14,039 nt of DNA from an uncultured Sphingosinicella sp. (GCA_946886275.1 CAMPIH010000050.1:1-14039), one strand, 5' to 3'. Shown: positions 6,920 to 13,503, counted from the stretch's first letter. Program-made: numbers and translations. The notes: generated from the letters alone by a model not told the origin.

Positions 6920-6983
6920 GTCATTCCAGCGGAAGCTGGAATCCATGATGACCCGCCTGGGACCTCGGCTGAGCCGGGGTGAC
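6920..6983. repeat. Dispersed intergenic palindromic repeat of the 'GTCATTCCAGC' type
   Basis: The element fills most of the gap between the decarboxylase and the DHS-like gene. Hairpin 1 is ATTCCAGC-GGAA-GCTGGAAT (6923-6942, perfect 8-bp stem). Hairpin 2 is CCTCGGC-TGA-GCCGGGG at about 6963-6979 (7 bp with one G-U). The ends, GTCATTCC (6920-6927) and GGGGTGAC (6976-6983), also pair with each other. In one frame such elements encode the tell-tale peptide WIPASAGMT, which is present here on the minus strand. I recognise this as the kind of REP-like repeat found in many copies in sphingomonads and other proteobacteria. Only one copy is in this window, so its repetitive nature is from knowledge, not seen. 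Confidence 0.7.
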
Positions 6984-7002
6984 TCGGATATTGGAGATTG
7001 AG

Positions 7003-8055
7003 ATGAACGACCTTCCCGTCAACGACACCCGCAAGGCCGAGCTGCTCTCGACCGAGGTCGAGCATATCGACATCAAGAGCTTCGACGCCCGGCCGATCGT
7101 CGACGCGATGAAGAAGATGAGTTTCACGTCGCGTGACCTCGGCCGAGCGGCCGAGATCTACAACCAGATGCTGGCCGATCCGGACTGCTCGATCATCCTC
7201 GTCATCGCCGGGTCGACCTCGGCCGGCGGCTGCATGGATCTCTATACCGACCTGGTGAAGCACAACATGGTCGACGCGATCGTCGCCACGGGCGCGGCCA
7301 TCGTCGACATGGATTTCTTCGAGGCGCTCGGTCACAAGCACTACCAGGCGCTCGAGATCCCGGACGACGACACGCTTCGGTCGCTCTACATCGACCGGAT
7401 CTACGACACCTATATCGACGAGGAGTCGCTCCAGGAAACCGACCACACGATCGGCGACATCGCCGATTCGCTCGAGCCGAAGCCCTATTCGTCCCGCGCC
7501 TTCATCCGCGAGATGGGCCGCTGGCTCCAGACCCACGGCAAGAAGGAGCACAGCCTCGTCAAGCTCGCCTTCGAGCATGACGTTCCGATCTTCTGCCCGG
7601 CCTTCACCGACAGCTCGGCCGGCTTCGGCCTGGTCAAGCACCAGGTCGACCGGATGAAGGCGGGCAAGCCCTATCTCACCATGGACAGCATCGCCGACTT
7701 CCGCGAGCTCACCGACATCAAGATCAAGGCGGGCACCACCGGCCTGCTGATGATCGGCGGCGGCGTGCCGAAGAACTTCACCCAGGACACGGTCGTGTGC
7801 GCCGAGATCCTCGGCCACGAGGACGTCGAAGTGCACAAATATGCGATCCAGATCACCGTCGCCGACGTCCGCGACGGCGCCTGTTCCTCCTCGACGCTCC
7901 AGGAGGCGGCGAGCTGGGGCAAGGTGAGCACCGCGCTCGAGCAGATGGTGTTCGCCGAAGCGACCAGCGTGCTGCCGCTGCTCGCCAGCGACGCCTTCCA
8001 CCGCGGCCACTGGCGCGAGCGGACGGAGCGCCGCTTCGCCAGATTGTTCGACTGA
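7003..8055 (+). CDS. Deoxyhypusine synthase-like protein, probable bacterial polyamine synthase
   Basis: A 350-aa member of the deoxyhypusine synthase (DHS) fold family, NAD-dependent enzymes that transfer an aminobutyl group. Visible landmarks are the NAD-site stretch IAGSTSAGG (68-76), FCPAFTDSS (197-205, D203), IGGGVPK (251-257) and EAASWGK (301-307), where K307 matches the lysine that carries the aminobutyl intermediate (human K329). By-eye alignment shows human D243, H288 and D316 replaced by F208, N258 and C294. Bacteria of this kind have no eIF5A to modify, so a polyamine acceptor (for example putrescine, giving homospermidine) or a guanidino amine is more likely. The ATG at 7003 has GGAG 6 bases upstream; an in-frame GTG at 6979 lies inside the repeat and is rejected. 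Probably co-transcribed with the decarboxylase. Confidence 0.88.
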   Translation: MNDLPVNDTRKAELLSTEVEHIDIKSFDARPIVDAMKKMSFTSRDLGRAAEIYNQMLADPDCSIILVIAGSTSAGGCMDLYTDLVKHNMVDAIVATGAAIVDMDFFEALGHKHYQALEIPDDDTLRSLYIDRIYDTYIDEESLQETDHTIGDIADSLEPKPYSSRAFIREMGRWLQTHGKKEHSLVKLAFEHDVPIFCPAFTDSSAGFGLVKHQVDRMKAGKPYLTMDSIADFRELTDIKIKAGTTGLLMIGGGVPKNFTQDTVVCAEILGHEDVEVHKYAIQITVADVRDGACSSSTLQEAASWGKVSTALEQMVFAEATSVLPLLASDAFHRGHWRERTERRFARLFD

Positions 8056-8060
8056 CGCCT

Positions 8061-8087
8061 TTGGTCAGCTGAAGATCAGCTGATCAA
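8061..8087 (+). terminator. Terminator-like hairpin after the DHS-like gene
   Basis: TTGGTCAGCTGA-AGA-TCAGCTGATCAA forms a 12-bp stem with a 3-base loop and a single G-U pair, starting 5 bases after the stop codon. TCAGCTGA is itself a palindrome, so the arms are also direct repeats. No T run follows, so it may act as a 3'-end stabiliser instead of a true intrinsic terminator. Confidence 0.6.
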
Positions 8088-8158
8088 CTTCAAGCGCGAA
8101 GAAGCCCTTCAGGCGCGTTCCCTCGCCGGGGGAGCGAACCTTCGAGGCCGTCGCCCCT

Positions 8159-8557
8159 TTATTGGCGTGGGCAGGGATAGGCGCCGAGCAGCCCGGCGAC
8201 GACGACGGCGGCACCGCTCACGTCGCTGTCTTCGGGATGGGCGCGCAGGTAGCGAATGACGGCGTCCATCAGCTGCAAATTGGTGGCATCACCGGGAAGG
8301 CACAGAGGATTGCGGCCGGCGACCAGGGTGGCCGCCATCACCACCCCGTCGATCGCGCCCGTCACGTAGGTGAGGCAGGCGGCCCGGTTCTCGTTGCAGA
8401 TGGCGAGCAGCGAGCGGCCGGTCACCCGCGGCGCCGGTACGACGGTTCGGGGCTGTATCTGGACCGGGACCGGCGCAATTTGCGCCGGTCGAGCCGACAC
8501 CGACCCGGCCGGCACCATCAGTGCCGCCGCCAGCGCGGCCCTTGCAATCCTGACCAT
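8159..8557 (-). CDS. Secreted Rap1a/Tai-domain protein
   Basis: A 132-aa exported protein. Residues 1-22 (MVRIARAALAAALMVPAGSVSA) form a signal peptide with an AxA-like site (SVSA/RPA). A Pro/Val-rich linker (23-45) leads into a domain with the pattern of the Rap1a/Tai family: GRSLLAICNEN (47-57), CLTYVTGAIDGV (61-72), PLCLPGDATNLQLMDAVIRYL (85-104, read as two parts), HPED (107-110) and a terminal AYPCP. Four cysteines (C54, C61, C86, C129) suit two periplasmic disulfides. Founding members are immunity proteins against type VI secretion amidases, but many relatives are orphans of unknown function, and no effector gene is seen nearby. The start at 8557 is preferred over an upstream in-frame ATG because it gives a proper signal peptide and has GGGAG 9 bases upstream. 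Confidence 0.72.
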   Translation of the reverse strand: MVRIARAALAAALMVPAGSVSARPAQIAPVPVQIQPRTVVPAPRVTGRSLLAICNENRAACLTYVTGAIDGVVMAATLVAGRNPLCLPGDATNLQLMDAVIRYLRAHPEDSDVSGAAVVVAGLLGAYPCPRQ

Positions 8558-8685
8558 TTGCGTCGCTCCCGCTTCTCTCAAGCCCCGGCTGTAGCACAAA
8601 GACCGAGGGATTGAAGCGGCTTAGCACGCTTTGACAAGTGCGGTCCGGCTCGCCACTCTCGGCCGGTCGCAAGGGGGAAATGACG

Positions 8686-9132
8686 ATGGAAGAACCCGCT
8701 CGGATTTTGGCTCCGGTCGTCGCCCTGGTCGCCTGGACGCTGGTGATGATGATCTGGCTCTACGCCGTCCGTTTCCCCGCAATGGCGCGCAAGGGAATCT
8801 CGCTCAAGGGCCGGGTCGGAAGCAAGGGCGGGGACCTGGACGGCGTGGTCGAGCCCCACGTCCAGTGGAAGGCGCACAACTACAACCATCTGATGGAGCA
8901 GCCGACCCTCTTCTACGCGATCTGCATCGCCTTGGCGCTGCTCGGCGGCGGCGACATCTGGATCAACGTCTGGCTCGCCTGGGGCTATGTCGTCTTCCGC
9001 ATCGGCCACAGCCTCGTGCAGGCGACGGTCAACGTCGTCCGCTGGCGCTTCCTTCTCTTCATGGCGGCGTCGATCTGCCTTCTCGGCCTCACCGTGCACG
9101 CCGGCGCGATGGTCCTCCACGACTCCTTCTGA
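8686..9132 (+). CDS. MAPEG family integral membrane protein
   Basis: A 148-aa membrane protein of the MAPEG group (membrane-associated proteins in eicosanoid and glutathione metabolism). Some bacterial members have glutathione transferase activity; most are untested. Four hydrophobic helices are visible at about 7-28, 72-88, 91-108 and 121-144. The signature HNYNHLMEQPTLFYA (64-78) matches the family's conserved Asn/Glu/Pro motif, and basic residues follow in helix ends (RIGH, VRWR). Two ATGs are close together (8680 and 8686). AGGGGG at 8672-8677 is 2 bases from the first and 8 from the second, so 8686 is the better start. Monocistronic and divergent from the Rap1a-like gene. Confidence 0.85.
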   Translation: MEEPARILAPVVALVAWTLVMMIWLYAVRFPAMARKGISLKGRVGSKGGDLDGVVEPHVQWKAHNYNHLMEQPTLFYAICIALALLGGGDIWINVWLAWGYVVFRIGHSLVQATVNVVRWRFLLFMAASICLLGLTVHAGAMVLHDSF

Positions 9133-9342
9133 ACCGGAGTCCCCACCCGAAGCTGCCGGGAAGAGGGCGCAAATCAGCGCTCCGCTGACTCAATCTGCCT
9201 GAATTTTCGATGTTTTCACCTGCTCCAGGGCACCGAACATGTCCAAGAGCGTTGTTAACTCAGGTCAAGACGACTGGTGTCGGCGTCATGGAGAACGACG
9301 ATCGATGCCGCTTGTCTGAAGAAAAGCAAAGGTATTGAGAGT

Positions 9343-9945
9343 ATGCGTCATCGATTCGGAAAGCTCGGGGCAGTCGCTAGTCTGGCCCTGTTCGCCGCCA
9401 TTGCGCCTACATATCCGGCACACGCCCGCGAATCAACTTCTATCGAAGCGCGTGCTGCTTCGCTTGAACCGGGCGAATATGTCTGGCAGCCGCAAAATTC
9501 AACCAATGGCGATGTCACGATCGTCATCAGCCTGCAGCTTCAAAAGGCTTTCGTCTATCGCGGCGACGGCCTGATCGGCGTTTCCACCATTTCAAGCGGC
9601 AAGGCCGGCCACGAGACGCCCACGGGCACGTTCGAGATCCTCCAAAAGCGGCGGGAACATTATTCGAACCTCTATGACAATGCGCCGATGCCATTCATGC
9701 AGCGGCTGACCTGGAGCGGGGTCGCCCTTCATGGGGGGCGGATCCCAGGCTATCCGGCCTCGCATGGCTGCATCCGGCTGCCCAATTCTTTCGCCCGCAA
9801 TCTTTTCGGGGTGACCCAGCTCGGCGCCACCGTCCACATCGTCGACAGGCCGATCAGCGAGGACGAGGCGCTGGCGATCGCGACCAACAATCTAAACGAT
9901 ATAAGGGTTGGAAGCGCTATCGAACTGGCCTCCGGATCCAACTAG
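9343..9945 (+). CDS. L,D-transpeptidase (YkuD domain), exported
   Basis: A 200-aa periplasmic enzyme of the YkuD family, which forms 3-3 peptidoglycan cross-links or attaches proteins to peptidoglycan. A signal peptide covers about 1-28 (hydrophobic VASLALFAAIAP, then PAHA/RES). The catalytic domain spans about 56-169, with IVISLQLQKAFVYRGD (60-75), SSGKAGHETPTGTF (84-97), H130 in ALHGG and the active-site motif SHGCIRLP (140-147) with nucleophile C143 and R145. There is no LysM or peptidoglycan-binding domain. The ATG at 9343 was chosen because it opens directly on the signal peptide; an upstream in-frame ATG (9277) would add 22 non-hydrophobic residues. The 5' third has noticeably lower GC than the neighbours. 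Its TAG overlaps the TAG of the convergent methyltransferase in a shared CTAG. Confidence 0.92.
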   Translation: MRHRFGKLGAVASLALFAAIAPTYPAHARESTSIEARAASLEPGEYVWQPQNSTNGDVTIVISLQLQKAFVYRGDGLIGVSTISSGKAGHETPTGTFEILQKRREHYSNLYDNAPMPFMQRLTWSGVALHGGRIPGYPASHGCIRLPNSFARNLFGVTQLGATVHIVDRPISEDEALAIATNNLNDIRVGSAIELASGSN

Positions 9946-11150
9946 GCCGAGGCCACTATCCTTTCGAAACAGGCGGCAAGTTCGACATGGGTCGACCAGC
10001 GGAACTGGCCGACCGGCTTGACCCATGACAGGCCATAGCCTCCGGCGATTAAAGTCGCCGCGTCCCGAGCGAAGGTCGCCGGATTGCAGGAGACATAGGC
10101 GATCTTCGCTACCGGCGAGGCTGCGAGCGAAGCGACCTGATCCTTCGCCCCGGCGCGCGGCGGATCGAGAATGACGGCTTCGAACCGGGCCAGCTCCTCC
10201 CGGTCGAGCGGACGCCTGAACAGATCGCGATGGTCGACGAAGACCGGCCTCTGGGCGAGGTTCGCCGCCGATTTGAGCGCGAGCGCGGCGTCGCGAGCGC
10301 CTTCGGCGGCGAATATTCGTCCCGGCAGCGACAGAGCGAAGGTGCCGAGTCCGGCAAAGAGGTCTGCGATGATCCGCGCCTCCCCCATCGCGTCGGCGAC
10401 CGCCGCCACCAAAGCGGCTTCGCCTTCGGCCGTCGCCTGGAGGAAGGCGCCGTAGGGCAAGGACACCGAAACCGGGCCGAGACGGATCGTGACCGGCTCC
10501 GGCTCCCAGAGGGTCTGAGGACCGTAACCGTCGTCGATCGCGAGCCGAGCGAGGCGATGCTCCGCCGCGAAGGCCGTCACCTGCTCGGTCGCGGCGAGCC
10601 CCTCGACCTTGATCCTCTCGAGCAGAAGGTCCGGCCCCTGCTCCGCCAGCGTCATTCGCACCTCCCCGCCCCCGCGCGGGGAAAGCAGGCCGGCGAGCAA
10701 TGTCCGAAGCGGCGCCACCAGAGCGAACAGCTGCGGATGGAGGATGTGACATTCGCGCATGTCGACGATCCGGTGGCTCGCCTGCGCATTGAATCCGAGC
10801 AGGACCTGGCCGCCGCGCCGCTCCGTCCGAAGCGCCGCCCGGCGGCGGGTCCGGGGCGGTGAAAGGGCCGGCGCCTTCATCTCCGGCGCCGCCACATTCT
10901 GAGCGGCCAGAGCGGAGACGATGCGGTCGGTCAGATAATCGCCATAGGCCTCGTCATCGACGTGCTGAAGCTGGCAGCCGCCGCATTCGGGAAAGTGTCG
11001 GCAGGGCGGAGTGGAATGATGGGGGCCAGGCACGATCGACCCGTCGTCCGCCACCGAGTCCCCGGGCGCGGCGAAGGGAATGAAGCGGCCGCTCGCGGTC
11101 GCTCCGTCGCCGCGCGCGGCGAGGCGAACGACAGGATCGCGGTCGCTCAC
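9942..11150 (-). CDS. TrmA/RlmD-family RNA (uracil-C5) methyltransferase
   Basis: A 402-aa SAM-dependent enzyme that methylates C5 of a uridine, most likely in 23S rRNA. A short TRAM-like N-terminus (7-35) precedes the [4Fe-4S] ligands C50, C56 and C59 (CRHFPECGGC) and C134 (MRECHIL), a pattern of RlmC/RlmD-type enzymes rather than TrmA. The SAM fold begins at IADLFAGLGTF (261-271), followed by ILDPPRAG (327-334), the catalytic cysteine C355 in YVSCNP, and the general base in WSTHVE (E390). Which rRNA position it modifies cannot be told by eye. The ATG overlaps the TGA of the upstream nnr gene by 4 bases, so the two are translationally coupled. Confidence 0.9.
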   Translation of the reverse strand: MSDRDPVVRLAARGDGATASGRFIPFAAPGDSVADDGSIVPGPHHSTPPCRHFPECGGCQLQHVDDEAYGDYLTDRIVSALAAQNVAAPEMKAPALSPPRTRRRAALRTERRGGQVLLGFNAQASHRIVDMRECHILHPQLFALVAPLRTLLAGLLSPRGGGEVRMTLAEQGPDLLLERIKVEGLAATEQVTAFAAEHRLARLAIDDGYGPQTLWEPEPVTIRLGPVSVSLPYGAFLQATAEGEAALVAAVADAMGEARIIADLFAGLGTFALSLPGRIFAAEGARDAALALKSAANLAQRPVFVDHRDLFRRPLDREELARFEAVILDPPRAGAKDQVASLAASPVAKIAYVSCNPATFARDAATLIAGGYGLSWVKPVGQFRWSTHVELAACFERIVASA

Positions 11151-12532
11151 AAGGCGTCGCGGAACGCGTCCGCGAGATGCTCGACGAGATCGTCGGCGAT
11201 GATCGCGGCTCCGGCGCGTTCCGCGGCACGTCCATGGAGCCAGAGGGCATTGCAGGCCGCATCGAAGGGGTCGGCCCCGGCCGCCCGGATCGCGGCGATG
11301 ATTCCGGTGAGCACGTCGCCGGTTCCTGCGGTGGCCAGCCAGGACGGTGCTGGATGGGCGATGGCGGCGCGGCCGTCCGGCGCGGCGACGACGCTGTCCG
11401 GTCCCTTGTAGACGATGACGGCGCCGCTCTGCGCCGCCGCTGCGCGCGCTTTCTCCAGCTTGCTCCCGGTGGTGGCGGGAAACAGCCTCGCGAATTCGCC
11501 TTCATGCGGCGTGAGAATGGCCATGTCCGCGACCTCGGCCAGCGCGCTCGTTCCCCTTTCACCGAGAAGGACGAGGGCGTCGGCGTCGAGGACCAGCGGC
11601 CGCCCGCAGGCAAGCGCAAGGTCGAGCAGCCGGCGCCCGTCCGCGCCGCGGCCCAGGCCAGGGCCGATCGCGACCGCGCCTACCCGGTCGTCGCCGAGCA
11701 GATCGGCGACACTCCGTCCGCCTTGCACCACCGATCTCGGCACTCCGGCCACCGTCTCCGACGCGGCAAGGCTGACATAGCCGGCGCCGGACCTGGCAGC
11801 TGCCGAGGCGGTGAGGGCAGCGGCCCCCGGCATTTCGCCGGCAATGACGGCGACATGGCCGCGGCGATACTTATGGTCGTCGGGCCCGGGTGAGCGAAGC
11901 CTCGGCCGGCCGATCTCCCGGAGGTCGCCGACGACTCCAATCCCGATATCGGCGACGACGAGCCGGCCCATGTGGCGCGCGGCCGGCTGAAGCAGGTGTG
12001 ACGGCTTCAGAGTCTGGAAGGTGATCGTCAGGTCGTAATCCGGCACCGGCGACAGGATCGCGCCGTCGTCGGTGGCAACGCCGCTCGGCAGGTCGATGGC
12101 CACCCTCACCTTCGCCGCCGCTCCGAGCTGCTCCAGACGTTGCGAAAAAGCGGGATCCAGCGGGCGGCCGAGACCGGTCCCGAAAAGGGCGTCGATCAGA
12201 AGCGGCGAAGGCCTGGCCTCGGCGATCGATTCGACCGGTCCGTTCCATGCCTCCATCGCCGCTCGGGCGGCTTCCCCTTTCGGCTCCCCCAGGGTGGCGA
12301 CGCGGACCTTCATTCCCCGCTCGCTGAGCGCTCGGGCGACGACATAGCCGTCGCCGCCATTATTGCCCGGCCCGCACAGCACGAGCGCCGGCAGCGGCCC
12401 GGCAAAGCGCCAGACCGCCTCCGCCGCCGCCAGGCCGGCGCGCTCCATCAGAGTCTCGACCGGGGTTCCGGCGGCGATCGCCGCTGCCTCGGCCGAGCGC
12501 ATTTCGGCCGCCGTGAGGATGGTTCGACTCAC
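11147..12532 (-). CDS. nnr: Bifunctional NAD(P)HX epimerase / NAD(P)HX dehydratase
   Basis: A 461-aa metabolite-repair enzyme that rescues hydrated NADH/NADPH. The N-terminal YjeF_N epimerase domain (about 1-210) shows GPGNNGGDG (54-62), DALFGTGL (114-121) and IDLPSGV (146-152). The C-terminal ribokinase-like dehydratase (about 218-461) shows KYRRGHV (221-227), GPGLG (290-294), LDADAL (315-320), LTPHEGEF (340-347), YKGPDSVV (375-382) and the catalytic TAGTGD (401-406, D406) followed by VLTGIIAA. At 461 aa it is somewhat shorter than the E. coli protein. The GTG start (12532-12530) gives MSRTILTAAEMRSAE, a standard N-terminus; there is no good Shine-Dalgarno, and a 26-codon open frame upstream overlaps the start as GTGA. 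Confidence 0.94.
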   Translation of the reverse strand: MSRTILTAAEMRSAEAAAIAAGTPVETLMERAGLAAAEAVWRFAGPLPALVLCGPGNNGGDGYVVARALSERGMKVRVATLGEPKGEAARAAMEAWNGPVESIAEARPSPLLIDALFGTGLGRPLDPAFSQRLEQLGAAAKVRVAIDLPSGVATDDGAILSPVPDYDLTITFQTLKPSHLLQPAARHMGRLVVADIGIGVVGDLREIGRPRLRSPGPDDHKYRRGHVAVIAGEMPGAAALTASAAARSGAGYVSLAASETVAGVPRSVVQGGRSVADLLGDDRVGAVAIGPGLGRGADGRRLLDLALACGRPLVLDADALVLLGERGTSALAEVADMAILTPHEGEFARLFPATTGSKLEKARAAAAQSGAVIVYKGPDSVVAAPDGRAAIAHPAPSWLATAGTGDVLTGIIAAIRAAGADPFDAACNALWLHGRAAERAGAAIIADDLVEHLADAFRDAL

Positions 12533-12609
12533 CGCCGCACCGGCCGCTTCCGCAGCAACGGAGTGACGGCTGCGGGGAGCAGCCGGATGGTCAGCAAGGC
12601 TGTCGACAT
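12529..12609 (-). CDS. Possible short leader peptide overlapping the nnr start
   Basis: A 26-codon frame begins with ATG (12609-12607), reads MSTALLTIRLLPAAV then a basic tail (RKRPVRR), and ends with a TGA that overlaps the nnr GTG. The junction matches the overlapping gene junctions elsewhere in the window, and nnr itself lacks a clear ribosome-binding site, so coupled translation would make sense. Against it are the absence of a visible Shine-Dalgarno for the leader and its very short length. Speculative. Confidence 0.25.
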   Translation of the reverse strand: MSTALLTIRLLPAAVTPLLRKRPVRR

Positions 12610-12610
12610 C

Positions 12611-12634
12611 GGCGCATAGTCTATCACTTGCGCC
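12611..12634 (-). terminator. Hairpin at the crotonase stop codon, possible weak terminator
   Basis: GGCGCA (12611-12616) pairs with TGCGCC (12629-12634), and AGT/ACT extend it by 3 bp after a single-base bulge, leaving a CTATC loop. The stem includes the crotonase TGA. There is no T run. Confidence 0.35.
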
Positions 12635-13346
12635 GCAACGCTTCGAGCCGGCGCTCGAGCGCCTCGCCCCCGATCAGCGCGTCGAAGCGGTCGTCCAGAT
12701 CCTCAACCTGCCGCCGGCCCCCAGCCGCGAGCCGGATCGACCGCTTCAGCACCTCCAGGCTTTCGACCTCGTTGGCGAGCAGTGCCTCGGCGATCGAACC
12801 GATTTCGTCGGCGAGCACCTCGACCAGCCCGATCCGGTGGGCCTCGCTCGAATCGATACTTTGCGCGCTGAACAGGAGCCTCGCCGCCTGGCCGGTCCCG
12901 ACCAGTTCGACGAGCCGGTGAACGTCTTCCTGGGGATAGGATATGCCGATCTTCGCCGGCGTGATGGCGAAGCTCGAACCGGGCGCCGCTACTCGAAGGT
13001 CGCAGGCCATGGCGAGCGCCACTCCGGCGCCGTAGCAGGGACCCTCGATCCAGGCGATCGTCGGCACTTCGAGGGTGGCGATCGAGTCCAGCGCTCTTCG
13101 CATGTCGACCCGGAAGGCGGTCCGCGCCGCAGGATCTTCGCGAAGCCGGCCGAAATCGCCAAGGTCCGCGCCGGCGCAGAAGGCCCCGCCGGCGCCGGAA
13201 AGGATCAGAAGGCGCGCGCCGGATCGGCCGAGCTCTTCGACCCCGTCGGCGAGGCGGGCCCAGGCCTCGAGCGGAATCGCGTTGCGGGCCTGCGGCCGGT
13301 CGAGGACGAGCCGGGCAATCTCCCCTTCCTGTTCGATGCGGAACAT
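12624..13346 (-). CDS. Crotonase-fold (enoyl-CoA hydratase/isomerase family) protein lacking both hydratase glutamates
   Basis: A 240-aa acyl-CoA-binding protein of the crotonase superfamily. LVLDRPQARNAI (13-24), the CoA/oxyanion loop FCAGADLGDF (56-65) and GPCYGAGVALAMACDLRVAA (102-121) are clear. Rat mitochondrial hydratase uses E144 (GGGCEL) and E164 (QPEI); the aligned positions here are A110 and P130 (in FAITPAKIGI), so ordinary enoyl-CoA hydration is unlikely. Isomerase, thioesterase, decarboxylase or hydrolase members of the superfamily use other residues. E140/D141 in YPQEDVHRL are candidates for a different acid-base group. The C-terminus is short (240 versus about 260 aa). The ATG at 13346-13344 lies only 36 bases after a strong terminator, which makes its own promoter unclear. 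Confidence 0.85.
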   Translation of the reverse strand: MFRIEQEGEIARLVLDRPQARNAIPLEAWARLADGVEELGRSGARLLILSGAGGAFCAGADLGDFGRLREDPAARTAFRVDMRRALDSIATLEVPTIAWIEGPCYGAGVALAMACDLRVAAPGSSFAITPAKIGISYPQEDVHRLVELVGTGQAARLLFSAQSIDSSEAHRIGLVEVLADEIGSIAEALLANEVESLEVLKRSIRLAAGGRRQVEDLDDRFDALIGGEALERRLEALRRK

Positions 13347-13382
13347 GCAGGCCTGTTGCCGCCTGTCATGCCGTTTGTCGCG

Positions 13383-13422
13383 AAAAAAAAGGCCGGGTCG
13401 CCCTGTACGCGGCGACCCGGCC
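13383..13422 (-). terminator. Strong intrinsic terminator (minus strand)
   Basis: GGCCGGGTCGCC and GGCGACCCGGCC form a perfect 12-bp stem (13422-13411 with 13402-13391) around an 8-base loop, followed directly by eight T on the minus strand (13390-13383). This is the best intrinsic terminator in the window. It sits after the sigma-54-type promoter and only 36 bases before the crotonase start codon. Confidence 0.9.
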
Positions 13423-13503
13423 CAATTGGGATCCGCGGCGCCCGTCCGGTGGGGGCGGGGGCCGCGGGCGAATGTCGGCGCTTACTCGCGCCTCGACCCG
13501 TCG
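13383..13503 (-). ncRNA. Candidate sigma-54-dependent small RNA or attenuated leader (about 120 nt)
   Basis: The interval between a -24/-12 promoter (13530-13514) and the T8 terminator contains no credible coding frame but is rich in structure. A first stem-loop (13497-13474) is GTC-[GA bulge]-GGCGC, loop GAGTAA, GCGCC-GAC. A GC-rich second hairpin has arms CCGCGGC/GCCGCGG (13467-13433). A CCCAATTGGG palindrome (13421-13430) runs into the terminator. The start is estimated at 12 bases from the -12 GC. A 7-base copy of the terminator's left arm (CGGGTCG, 13500-13494) near the predicted 5' end could compete for the right arm, so an attenuator controlling the crotonase gene is an alternative. 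No Rfam-like family is recognised. Confidence 0.5.

Noticed and set aside
6979..7002. GTG at 6979 as start of the DHS-like gene
   Set aside because: It lies inside the palindromic repeat and has no ribosome-binding site; ATG 7003 has GGAG at good spacing.
8117..8139. Imperfect hairpin (GTTC-C-CTC / GAG-C-GAAC) downstream of the Rap1a-like gene
   Set aside because: Only 7 bp with an internal mismatch and no T run; too weak to call a terminator.
8631..8659. TTGACA at 8631-8636 as a -35 element for the MAPEG gene
   Set aside because: A perfect -35 hexamer, but the sequence 16-18 bases downstream (around CACTCT) is a poor -10; not listed as a promoter.
9174..9188. Short hairpin TCAGCG-CTC-CGCTGA after the MAPEG gene
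   Set aside because: A 6-bp stem without a T run; could occur by chance.
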